A stretch of DNA of 64,000 nucleotides from an uncultured Prevotellaceae bacterium. Its GTDB lineage: Bacteria; Bacteroidota; Bacteroidia; Bacteroidales; Bacteroidaceae. Each line of letters starts with the position of its first letter. The first letter of the stretch is position 1. Both the position numbers and the translations under genes were made by a program. The notes beneath the pieces are model-generated. The model saw only the letters and a program-made list of their open reading frames with translations. It searched no databases and was not told where the DNA came from. Where the stretch lies: the NCBI GenBank assembly GCA_902776935.1, contig CACYRS010000011.1, positions 58,332-122,331 on the forward strand, written 5' to 3'. Of this stretch, positions 34,260-41,685 are shown piece after piece.

Positions 34260-37037
34260 ATGAAGAGAAGCATATATCTAATAAGAAGCAATTGGTTGAG
34301 GGTGATTTTTTTACTCTCTATTCTCTACTCTCAATACTCTATTCTTTCTGCCAAGGAGTTTTATGGCTATACCAAAGATCGCCCTCTTATCATAGTAAGC
34401 GACTGGGACTTTCAGCCCTATGAATTCCTCAATAGTGACGGACAGCCTGCGGGATACAATATCGACGTCTTAAACCTGATACTCAACAGGCTTGACATCC
34501 CCCATAAGTTTGTGATGGAGGAATGGTATCTTGCTGCTCAGATGTTCGAACATCGTGAGGCAGACATCATACATGCCCTATCGTTTGTATATAGAGGACA
34601 TCCGTATGTTCAGTCTAAGAAATACGTTAACTACTATAATCTGAAGGTAGCCCGAAAACAAGGAAACGCACCGTTGTTATCTGTACACCAGCTTTCAAAA
34701 GGCGACACAGTGTTTGTCAAGAATAACGACTATGCAGCATTGCGCCTGAACGAGATGAACGACTCGCTGTTTAATATTGAGTACCGCTCACCCAAGGAGG
34801 CATTGGCAGGTATTCGCAACGGACTATATAAATACTATATCTGGGGAGAGATCCCTCTTAGCAAGAAGATTACTGAGCTGCAAATGGACAGTGTTGTGCT
34901 CGATGATATAGACATCCCTGCTGGAGAATTACGTATCATTGGATATGACAAGGAACTGGTAGACATTATAGATGATGAATATACGAGACTTGAACAGAAT
35001 GGAGAACTTGACAAAATACGAGATAAGTGGTTCCATCCAGACCGAGTTCACGATGATGCATCACCTCTTGCCATCATTATAATAATCGGACTTGCCATAA
35101 TCGGTATTATCTCCTTCCTCCTAAGCCGTCTTATCACTTTGAGGGTAAAGAAAGCTGTAAGACACACTGGTGATCTGAACGAAATGATGACTACAGCTCT
35201 TGGCATGGGTGACTTCTTCGTGGTAGAGTTTGACTTAAGGAAGTGGCTCCTAAAGAATATTTATAGCGACATGCTTCCTGATGAAGGAATGAAACCTGAG
35301 GAGTTTCTTAGTCGTCTGCCTCAGGATCAGGCAAAACAAGTTCATGAGAATAATGAGTTGCTCATCGAAGGAAAGATTGATAACTATGAGATGCTTTTGA
35401 ACCTGAATATGGGTACTAAGGAGAATCCTTTTGTGAGAGATTTCAATGGTAATGCAATCATCGAGTTTGAGGACGGGAAACCTTCTATGATCATCTATAC
35501 CGCTAAGGAGGTAACACGAGAGTTTGAGGAGGAACGGCAGAATCAGGCTCTATGGAATAAGTACCAGAAGGTATTTGATACCAATCTGGTGGCAATGTCA
35601 TTCTATGACAAAAACGGTTATCTGCTTGATGTGAATGAGAAGATGAAAGAACTCTGCGAATTCCATGATGCAGAGAGCGAGGCTTTCTTCCGTAGGCTGT
35701 GTATTCAGGACATGCCAACGATATCAGGAATCTTTGATCTCAAGACAAGAGACGTGCTTCATGTATGTCAGAAACTGAGCTTCCTTGACGGAAAGACCAA
35801 ATACCTTGAGGTAAGGATAAAGCCTATAACTGATGAGAGCGGTAATCTGGTATATATCGTTAACACCGCACGTGACGCTACTTATGAGCGTGAAAACTAT
35901 ATGGAACTTAAGAGACATAACGCAGAGTTGGTAAAAACTCATGAATCGATAAATGATTACGAGAGACAACTTGGTTATCTGCTTGAGCAGAGCAATATCT
36001 TCATATGGTATTATGATCCGAAAACAGACACCATAAGATATACACGTTCACCAAGACGTGAGGGATTCACAGAGACAGTATCGGAATTCTTTGAGGGCAT
36101 CATAGAAAAGAATGACGGCGAAGCCGAGATGAACATGAGGAAATTGATAGCAGAGGGAAAACCTATCTCAGCAATACATCACTATCAATATACTCCTGCA
36201 GAGCCAAATCCTGTTTGGTATGCACTTAACGGAGTACCTCTTACTGACAGCGAAGGAAATATCACTGAGTATTTCGGAATCGCAAGAAACATTACCGACC
36301 TTATGGATGCTCAGGAGAGACTAAAAGAGGAAACGGCACGTGCAGAGGACTCAGGAAGACTGAAAGCAGCATTTCTGGCTAACATGACTCACGAGATACG
36401 AACTCCTCTGAATGCTATTGTAGGATTCAGCGATATTCTCCAGATGGTAGATACCACAGAGGAGAGAATGGAATTCATCCGCATTATCAGGAATAACTGC
36501 GATATGCTTCTTAGACTGATTAATGATATCCTTGAGGCTTCAAGCATGGGCCAGGCTCTGGCAATAGTTCCTACGGAATGTGACTTGAAACAAGTGTTCG
36601 ACGATATCTGCCAGACACTTGAACAGAGAGTGTCAGAGGCTGGGGTCACCTTTATCAAGGACAACCCATACGATACATTCAAGGCAAAGATTGACAAAGG
36701 AAGAATCCAACAAGTGCTTACGAACTTCACCACCAATGCCGTGAAGTACACGAAAGAAGGTCACATCAAAGTGGGATATCGTGAACAGGATGGAGGTATC
36801 TATTTCTATTGCGAAGACACTGGTGCTGGTATTCCAAAAGATAAGCAGACTGCTGTATTCGAGCGTTTCGTAAAGCTCAACGACTTCGTACAAGGCACTG
36901 GTCTGGGATTAAGTATCTGTAAATCTATCGCTGAGCGCTGTAACGGAAAGATTGGGGTATTCTCTGAGGGCGAGGGTTACGGCTCAACCTTCTGGCTTTG
37001 GACTCCCAGAGAAATAAAACCTCCAAGAGGTGAATAA
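34260..37037 (+). CDS. Sensor histidine kinase with periplasmic binding domain, intact (kinase 4)
   Basis: Protein of 925 residues: a hydrophobic export segment (about 8-27), an SBP_bac_3-type periplasmic domain (about 38-268, with DWDFQPYEFLNSDGQPAGYN and a closing DKWFHPD), a membrane helix (about 274-296, LAIIIIIGLAIIGIISFLL), PAS-like domains (about 310-690), HisKA (about 701-770) and HATPase (about 810-920). The phospho-acceptor is His711 in LANMTHEIRTPLNAIVGF. The ATP site is canonical: TNFTTNAVKYT, EDTGAGIP and GTGLGLSICKSIA. The layout is like BvgS/EvgS sensors but without receiver or Hpt domains. It is the last gene of the operon and ends 3 bp before a strong terminator. The binding domain suggests it senses a small periplasmic solute such as an amino acid; the ligand is unknown. 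Confidence 0.9.
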   Translation: MKRSIYLIRSNWLRVIFLLSILYSQYSILSAKEFYGYTKDRPLIIVSDWDFQPYEFLNSDGQPAGYNIDVLNLILNRLDIPHKFVMEEWYLAAQMFEHREADIIHALSFVYRGHPYVQSKKYVNYYNLKVARKQGNAPLLSVHQLSKGDTVFVKNNDYAALRLNEMNDSLFNIEYRSPKEALAGIRNGLYKYYIWGEIPLSKKITELQMDSVVLDDIDIPAGELRIIGYDKELVDIIDDEYTRLEQNGELDKIRDKWFHPDRVHDDASPLAIIIIIGLAIIGIISFLLSRLITLRVKKAVRHTGDLNEMMTTALGMGDFFVVEFDLRKWLLKNIYSDMLPDEGMKPEEFLSRLPQDQAKQVHENNELLIEGKIDNYEMLLNLNMGTKENPFVRDFNGNAIIEFEDGKPSMIIYTAKEVTREFEEERQNQALWNKYQKVFDTNLVAMSFYDKNGYLLDVNEKMKELCEFHDAESEAFFRRLCIQDMPTISGIFDLKTRDVLHVCQKLSFLDGKTKYLEVRIKPITDESGNLVYIVNTARDATYERENYMELKRHNAELVKTHESINDYERQLGYLLEQSNIFIWYYDPKTDTIRYTRSPRREGFTETVSEFFEGIIEKNDGEAEMNMRKLIAEGKPISAIHHYQYTPAEPNPVWYALNGVPLTDSEGNITEYFGIARNITDLMDAQERLKEETARAEDSGRLKAAFLANMTHEIRTPLNAIVGFSDILQMVDTTEERMEFIRIIRNNCDMLLRLINDILEASSMGQALAIVPTECDLKQVFDDICQTLEQRVSEAGVTFIKDNPYDTFKAKIDKGRIQQVLTNFTTNAVKYTKEGHIKVGYREQDGGIYFYCEDTGAGIPKDKQTAVFERFVKLNDFVQGTGLGLSICKSIAERCNGKIGVFSEGEGYGSTFWLWTPREIKPPRGE

Positions 37038-37040
37038 AAG

Positions 37041-37070
37041 AAATCCCTCGCTGGTTTCAGCGAGGGATTT
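37041..37070 (+). terminator. Bidirectional terminator between the kinase operon and nhaD
   Basis: The perfect 13-bp stem is AAATCCCTCGCTG (37041-37053) with CAGCGAGGGATTT (37058-37070) and a GTTT loop. It has A-rich and T-rich flanks on both strands and serves the converging kinase 4 and nhaD. Confidence 0.92.
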
Positions 37071-37073
37071 CTA

Positions 37074-38429
37074 TTAGAATAAGAATGTACGTTCCAACCA
37101 ATATACCAATATACCTGCGAGATAACCTACAAATGCTATCCAGGTAATCTTCTTCATATACCAACCGAAAGTGATTTTCTCCAAACCCATAACAACTACA
37201 CCAGCTGCACTTCCGATGATAAGCATAGAACCTCCTACACCAGCGCAGTAAGCCAGAAGCTGCCAGAAGATACCATCTATAGCCATGTCGCCAGCTGCAG
37301 CTACAGGATACATGCCCATACAGCCAGCCACAAGAGGCACATTATCGACAATTGAAGAGAGGACTCCGATGATACCTGTGACGAGATAGTGATTACCCTC
37401 GAAGACTACGTCGAGACCTTGTCCCAGCATGGTCAGGACACCAATGGTCTCAAGACAAGCTACGGCCATCAGGATACCAAGGAAGAAGAGGATGGTATCC
37501 ATATCAATACGCGAAAGCATCTTAGACACACGCTTCTGGGTATTACGGTTGTCGGCTGTATCTTCACTCTCCTGATGGATGCTTGTATAGAAAATCTCTG
37601 TGGTGGTCCAAAGTACACCCAACACAAGCAGGATGCCCACAAATGGTGGCAGATGGGTGATAGTCTTGAAAATTGGCACAAAGATCAGACCTCCCACACC
37701 GAGGAAAAAGATAATCTTACGTTGGGCTGCAGAGAGTCCGTCGGACTCCTCGATGACAGCTGTGTCTTCTGCAAACTCCAGATTACCCTTCAACGACAAC
37801 GAGAGAATATAGGCAGGAACGAGCATCGACACCAAAGAGGGAATGAATATTTCCGAGATGACACCGGCAGCAGTGATGACACCCTTGTTCCAAAGCATGA
37901 TGGTGGTCACGTCGCCAATTGGAGAGAAAGCACCACCCGAATTGGCAGAAATCACTACCAAGGCAGCGTAGATGAGACGATCCTTCTTGTCGCTTACAAG
38001 TTTTCGAAGGATCATAATCATCACGATAGACGTGGTCAGGTTGTCGAGAATGGCAGAAAGAATAAACGTCATGAAAGCAATACGCCACAACAGAGCCCGC
38101 TTCGATTTGGTCTGGAGCGTGTCGCGCACGAAATTGAAACCACCATTCTGGTCGACGAGTTCAACAATAGTCATAGCACCCATCAAGAAGAAAAGAGTGG
38201 TAGCAGTGCTGCCGAGATGGTGTTCTATGACCTGACTCACTGCCGAGGCAATGTTGGAGCCGACAGCTTCTGAAACATAGCTGCCTGGATCGAACATGAA
38301 GAGGGTCCAGGTAGCAACAAACATCAGCAGGGCTATGGCTGCCTTGTTGATTTTTGTCACGCTCTCTATGGCTATACAGAAATAGCCTATGCAGAAAACG
38401 ATGACAATAAGAACTGTTAATGTAGACAT
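37074..38429 (-). CDS. nhaD: NhaD-type sodium/proton antiporter
   Basis: Inner-membrane antiporter of 451 residues with about eleven or twelve hydrophobic helices, of the NhaD/ArsB-like ion transporter superfamily. Family segments are the N-terminal IESVTKINKAAIALLMFVATW, ILSAILDNLTTSIVMIMILR, ISANSGGAFSPIGDVTTIMLW and, near the C-terminus, IVDNVPLVAGCMGMY and AGVGGSMLIIGSAAGVVVMG. The Asp residues in LDNLTTS and VDNVPLV are the likely ion-binding sites by comparison with the superfamily. It exchanges internal Na+ (or Li+) for external protons at alkaline pH. It is a single gene with an unusual leader of about 115 nt holding a 23-codon ORF and a strong hairpin. Confidence 0.92.
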   Translation of the reverse strand: MSTLTVLIVIVFCIGYFCIAIESVTKINKAAIALLMFVATWTLFMFDPGSYVSEAVGSNIASAVSQVIEHHLGSTATTLFFLMGAMTIVELVDQNGGFNFVRDTLQTKSKRALLWRIAFMTFILSAILDNLTTSIVMIMILRKLVSDKKDRLIYAALVVISANSGGAFSPIGDVTTIMLWNKGVITAAGVISEIFIPSLVSMLVPAYILSLSLKGNLEFAEDTAVIEESDGLSAAQRKIIFFLGVGGLIFVPIFKTITHLPPFVGILLVLGVLWTTTEIFYTSIHQESEDTADNRNTQKRVSKMLSRIDMDTILFFLGILMAVACLETIGVLTMLGQGLDVVFEGNHYLVTGIIGVLSSIVDNVPLVAGCMGMYPVAAAGDMAIDGIFWQLLAYCAGVGGSMLIIGSAAGVVVMGLEKITFGWYMKKITWIAFVGYLAGILVYWLERTFLF

Positions 38430-38450
38430 CTTTTTACTATTTATTAATTG

Positions 38451-38522
38451 TTATGTTGACTCTGTTCCAAAACTCCCCGATGCTACAGCACCGGGGAGTC
38501 TGTACTGCTCATCTGCAGTCAT
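38451..38522 (-). CDS. Candidate leader peptide upstream of nhaD
   Basis: ORF of 23 codons (MTADEQYRLPGAVASGSFG then TEST) starting about 23 nt after the predicted transcription start and ending 21 nt before the nhaD ATG. The strong hairpin at 38472-38499 lies wholly inside it. Position fits a translated leader; a chance open frame through the hairpin is the alternative. Confidence 0.4.
   Translation of the reverse strand: MTADEQYRLPGAVASGSFGTEST
38472..38499 (-). promoter_or_regulatory. Terminator-like hairpin in the nhaD leader
   Basis: The 8-bp GC-rich stem is ACTCCCCG with CGGGGAGT, with further pairing TGCT/AGCA inside. It is followed on the minus strand by TTTTGG (the T-run begins within the stem end). 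This is an attenuator candidate for nhaD; ribosomes on the leader ORF would melt it. Confidence 0.6.
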
Positions 38523-38551
38523 CTTATAGTAGTCAGTAGTTGTTTCAGTTG

Positions 38552-38585
38552 CAAAGGTACGTTAAAAAAGGCAGACTAATGCAAA
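38552..38585 (-). promoter_or_regulatory. Promoter of nhaD
   Basis: TACCTTTG on the minus strand (complement of 38552-38559), with a TTTG (complement of 38582-38585) 22 nt upstream, slightly longer than usual. Start is predicted near 38545, giving a leader of about 115 nt. Confidence 0.65.
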
Positions 38586-38669
38586 TGGGAAAGGAAAAGT
38601 CTCAGAAATTAGCATTTTTTAATTGATTTATATCAATTAGCGTTTAAAAACAAAAAAAATCATATTATA

Positions 38670-38701
38670 TTTGGTAATGTCTGAAATTTGATGTACCTTT
38701 G
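38670..38701 (+). promoter_or_regulatory. Promoter of the 38711 gene, close to its start codon
   Basis: TTTG at 38670-38673, 20 nt, then TACCTTTG at 38694-38701 is a perfect consensus. The ATG follows after only 9 nt, so the leader should be a few nucleotides at most. Confidence 0.8.
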
Positions 38702-38710
38702 CCTACGAAT

Positions 38711-39313
38711 ATGAACAACAGCATACAGGATATAAGATGGAGCGAAAATGTGATTCTTGTTGACGCCGACTACGTTGACAAAGTGGCATTCAACCTCATC
38801 GTAAACTTTGAGCGCATGCTTGGACGGCGCATCCCGCAGGCAGACATTGCCCGCTGGATAGACTGTATTGCCCTCGATGGTGGAATAAGAGAAGGAGAAC
38901 ACGAGACTCAAGTGGTACTGTTGCACAAAGCAAATAAGTCTCAGATGGAGAATTTCAATCCTGGCAAATACGAAGAACTCTCAGGTAAGGCCTTCAAGGA
39001 CCACTTGGGCGAGTTTCTTATTAATGCCTATCAGGAAGAAGATATCGTGGACAGCGAACAGCAGTTCTGCGATACGCTTCAGCTTGTGAATAGTCAGAAA
39101 GATGTTAATCGAATCATTCTCATACCTAACTCTGAACAGGAGTATATATATAATAAGGTACGCGCGACACTGAAGCAGGTTGATGACGAGAAGCATATCA
39201 CCCTTCTGGCTATGCAACCTATGGCTAACTGGAACTTCCGCCAGGAGATACTTGGCTATTCTTTGTTGGCTGCACTCGGAATCTCCTCAGAGGAAATAAA
39301 TAGTAAATCGTAA
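38711..39313 (+). CDS. Bacteroidales protein of unknown function (DUF6621-like)
   Basis: Soluble protein of 200 residues with no signal or membrane segment. It begins MNNSIQDIRWSENVILVDAD and has DKVAFNLIVNFERMLGR, IARWIDCIALDGGIREG, and a C-terminal HITLLAMQPMANWNFRQEILGYSLLAALGI, cited here as landmarks only in part: LAMQPMANWNFRQE. I associate it with DUF6621, found mainly in Bacteroidales, but cannot confirm this by search. The frame opens at a TTG at 38699 inside the promoter, so ATG 38711 is the start. A repeat spacer links it to the carboxynorspermidine-dehydrogenase-like gene 23 bp later, so the two are probably one operon. No function is proposed. Confidence 0.7.
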   Translation: MNNSIQDIRWSENVILVDADYVDKVAFNLIVNFERMLGRRIPQADIARWIDCIALDGGIREGEHETQVVLLHKANKSQMENFNPGKYEELSGKAFKDHLGEFLINAYQEEDIVDSEQQFCDTLQLVNSQKDVNRIILIPNSEQEYIYNKVRATLKQVDDEKHITLLAMQPMANWNFRQEILGYSLLAALGISSEEINSKS

Positions 39314-39336
39314 ATTTGTAAATCGTAAATATAACT
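39303..39336 (+). repeat. 7-8-nt GTAAAT tandem repeat before the dehydrogenase gene
   Basis: The units GTAAATC, GTAAATTT, GTAAATC, GTAAATAT start at 39303, 39310, 39318 and 39325. The first lies in the last codons of the upstream gene. The array ends 5 nt before ATG 39337. It resembles the gcvH-gcvPA spacer. Confidence 0.75.
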
Positions 39337-40575
39337 ATGTCAAAGGTATTAATGATTGGCGCCGGAGGCGTCGCAACGGTAGCAGCATTCAAGATTGCCC
39401 AGAATGCTGACGTGTTTACCGACTTTATGATTGCAAGCCGCAGAAAGACGAAATGCGACAAAATCGTAGAGGATATCCACAAGGCTGGATATAAGATGGA
39501 CATTAAGACTGCTCAAGTAGATGCTGACGATGTGGAGCAGTTGAAGGCTCTGTTTAATGACTACAAACCCGAACTCGTCATCAACCTCGCCCTCCCCTAT
39601 CAGGATCTGACTATTATGGATGCCTGTCTGGCTTGCGGCTGTAACTATCTCGACACAGCCAACTACGAGCCAAAGGACGAGGCACACTTCGAATATTCCT
39701 GGCAGTGGGCTTACAAAGACCGTTTTGAGCATGCTGGTCTGACAGCAATCCTCGGATGCGGCTTTGACCCAGGTGTATCTGGTGTATACACAGCTTACGC
39801 AGCTAAGCACCACTTCGACGAGATTCATTATCTCGACATCGTTGACTGTAACGCTGGCGATCATCATCACGCATTTGCAACAAACTTCAATCCGGAAATC
39901 AATATCCGCGAGATAACCCAGAAGGGACTCTACTATAAGGACGGACAGTGGATTGAAACAGAACCACTGGAGATTCACAAGCCTCTCACCTATCCCAACA
40001 TCGGTCCTCGTGAGAGTTACCTCCTGCACCATGAGGAGTTGGAAAGTCTGGTAAAGAACTATCCTACCATTAAGCAAGGACGTTTCTGGATGACCTTCGG
40101 TGAACAGTATCTTAAACACCTCGACGTAATCCAGAATATCGGCATGAGCCGTATTGACGAGATTGTCTATGAGGCACCTTTGGCTGATGATCCAGAGAAA
40201 ACAGTAAAGGTAAAGATCGTTCCATTGCAGTTCCTGAAAGCTGTTTTGCCTAATCCTCAGGATCTTGGTGAGAACTACGAGGGTGAAACATCCATCGGAT
40301 GCCGCATCCGCGGTATCAAGGATGGTAAGGAGCATACCTATTATGTATACAACAACTGCAAGCACCAGGAGGCCTACAAGGAGACAGGTATGCAGGGTGT
40401 GTCATACACCACAGGTGTTCCTGCTATGATCGGTGCCATGATGTTTGTAAAGGGTATCTGGAAGAAACCAGGCGTTTGGAACGTTGAGGACTTCGATCCG
40501 GATCCATTCATGGAGCAACTTAACAAACAAGGGCTGCCTTGGCATGAGATTCATGATGGCGACCTCGAATTATAA
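39337..40575 (+). CDS. Saccharopine dehydrogenase family; probable carboxynorspermidine dehydrogenase
   Basis: NAD(P)-dependent enzyme of 412 residues. The N-terminal Rossmann motif is KVLMIGAGGVATVAAFKIA. Family segments follow: VINLALPYQDLTIMDACL, GCNYLDTANYEPKDEAHFEY, ILGCGFDPGVSGVYTAYAAK, IVDCNAGDHHHAFATNFNPE and YTTGVPAMIGAMMFVKGIW. These fit carboxy(nor)spermidine dehydrogenase, which condenses aspartate semialdehyde with putrescine or diaminopropane on the way to spermidine in Bacteroidetes. A lysine-pathway saccharopine dehydrogenase is the less likely alternative. The partner carboxyspermidine decarboxylase is not in the window. It is placed between the 38711 gene (repeat spacer) and recA (27 bp), all in one direction. 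Confidence 0.85.
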   Translation: MSKVLMIGAGGVATVAAFKIAQNADVFTDFMIASRRKTKCDKIVEDIHKAGYKMDIKTAQVDADDVEQLKALFNDYKPELVINLALPYQDLTIMDACLACGCNYLDTANYEPKDEAHFEYSWQWAYKDRFEHAGLTAILGCGFDPGVSGVYTAYAAKHHFDEIHYLDIVDCNAGDHHHAFATNFNPEINIREITQKGLYYKDGQWIETEPLEIHKPLTYPNIGPRESYLLHHEELESLVKNYPTIKQGRFWMTFGEQYLKHLDVIQNIGMSRIDEIVYEAPLADDPEKTVKVKIVPLQFLKAVLPNPQDLGENYEGETSIGCRIRGIKDGKEHTYYVYNNCKHQEAYKETGMQGVSYTTGVPAMIGAMMFVKGIWKKPGVWNVEDFDPDPFMEQLNKQGLPWHEIHDGDLEL

Positions 40576-40602
40576 TTATTAACTCTTAAATTTCTAAAAG
40601 CT

Positions 40603-41625
40603 ATGGCAAAGAAAGAAGAAAATGCGGAGCAGTTGACCCCGCAACAGCAGAAAATGAAAGCTCTGCAGGCTGCAATGGCCAAGATTGAGAAAGATTTCGG
40701 TAAGGGAAGTATAATGAAGATGGGCGACGAGTCGATTGCCAATGTAGAAGTAATCCCCACTGGAAGTATCGGTCTTAATGCAGCACTCGGCGTAGGAGGA
40801 TATCCCAAAGGACGTATTATTGAGATTTATGGTCCTGAGTCATCAGGTAAGACCACACTCTCCATCCATGCTATGGCAGAATGCCAGAAAGCAGGTGGTG
40901 TGTGTGCCTTTATCGATGCTGAGCATGCATTCGACAGATTCTATGCAGAAAAGCTTGGTGTGGATATCAGCAACCTCTATATATCACAGCCAGACAATGG
41001 TGAGCAGGCACTTGAGATTGCCGACCAACTTATCCGTTCTTCAGCCATCGACCTGATTATCATCGACTCTGTGGCAGCGCTGACTCCAAAGAAGGAGATT
41101 GAAGGCGACATGGGCGACTCTTCTGTAGGTCTTCAGGCTCGTCTTATGAGTCAGGCCCTGCGTAAGATGACCTCCACTATCTCTAAGACCAATACCACAT
41201 GTATATTCATCAACCAGCTTCGTGAAAAGATCGGTGTGATGTTTGGTAGTCCTGAGACTACTACTGGTGGTAATGCATTGAAGTTCTATTCTTCTGTTCG
41301 CCTTGATATCCGTAAAAATGGACCAACCATCAAAGATGGCGATATTGCAATAGGCAACAAGGTGAAAGTAAAGGTTGTAAAGAACAAGGTAGCTCCACCA
41401 TTCCGCTTTGCTGAGTTCGAGATAACCTTTGGTGAGGGTATCTCAAGAATTGGCGAGATTGTAGACCTCAGCGAGCAGTTTGATATCATCAAGAAGAGTG
41501 GTTCATGGTACTCTTACGGCGACTCCAAGCTCGGACAGGGCCGCGATGCCGTGAAAGCACTGCTAAATGACAATCCGGAACTCTGCGAGGAACTCGAAGC
41601 TCAGATAATGGAAAAACTCAAATAA
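40603..41625 (+). CDS. recA: Recombinase RecA
   Basis: Full-length RecA (340 aa). It forms filaments on single-stranded DNA, drives strand exchange and triggers SOS self-cleavage reactions. Walker A is [11 protein letters not shown], Walker B is [10 protein letters not shown], the C-terminal part of the core has [19 protein letters not shown], and the MAW-type QLDNG equivalents are in [13 protein letters not shown]. It begins after a 27-bp spacer from the dehydrogenase gene with no separate consensus promoter visible, so read-through from upstream is likely. I see no LexA-like palindrome in the spacer. A strong terminator follows. Confidence 0.97.
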   Translation: MAKKEENAEQLTPQQQKMKALQAAMAKIEKDFGKGSIMKMGDESIANVEVIPTGSIGLNAALGVGGYPKGRIIEIYGPESSGKTTLSIHAMAECQKAGGVCAFIDAEHAFDRFYAEKLGVDISNLYISQPDNGEQALEIADQLIRSSAIDLIIIDSVAALTPKKEIEGDMGDSSVGLQARLMSQALRKMTSTISKTNTTCIFINQLREKIGVMFGSPETTTGGNALKFYSSVRLDIRKNGPTIKDGDIAIGNKVKVKVVKNKVAPPFRFAEFEITFGEGISRIGEIVDLSEQFDIIKKSGSWYSYGDSKLGQGRDAVKALLNDNPELCEELEAQIMEKLK

Positions 41626-41626
41626 A

Positions 41627-41665
41627 AAATTTATCCCAGCCAAATGGCTGGGATAAAATTTTTAT
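41627..41665 (+). terminator. Bidirectional terminator after recA
   Basis: The 12-bp perfect stem is TTATCCCAGCCA (41631-41642) with TGGCTGGGATAA (41645-41656), flanked by A-rich and T-rich runs. It serves recA and the convergent 41686 gene. Confidence 0.92.
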
Positions 41666-41685
41666 TTTGCTAGCACTAATTGCTA

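Noticed and set aside
37389-38273. Open frame of 294 codons opposite nhaD
   Set aside because: Very rich in His, Asp, Gln and Asn, as typical for the reverse strand of membrane-protein codons.
39349-40365. Open frame of 338 codons opposite the carboxynorspermidine dehydrogenase-like gene
   Set aside because: Antisense to a well-supported gene, with no promoter or family motif.
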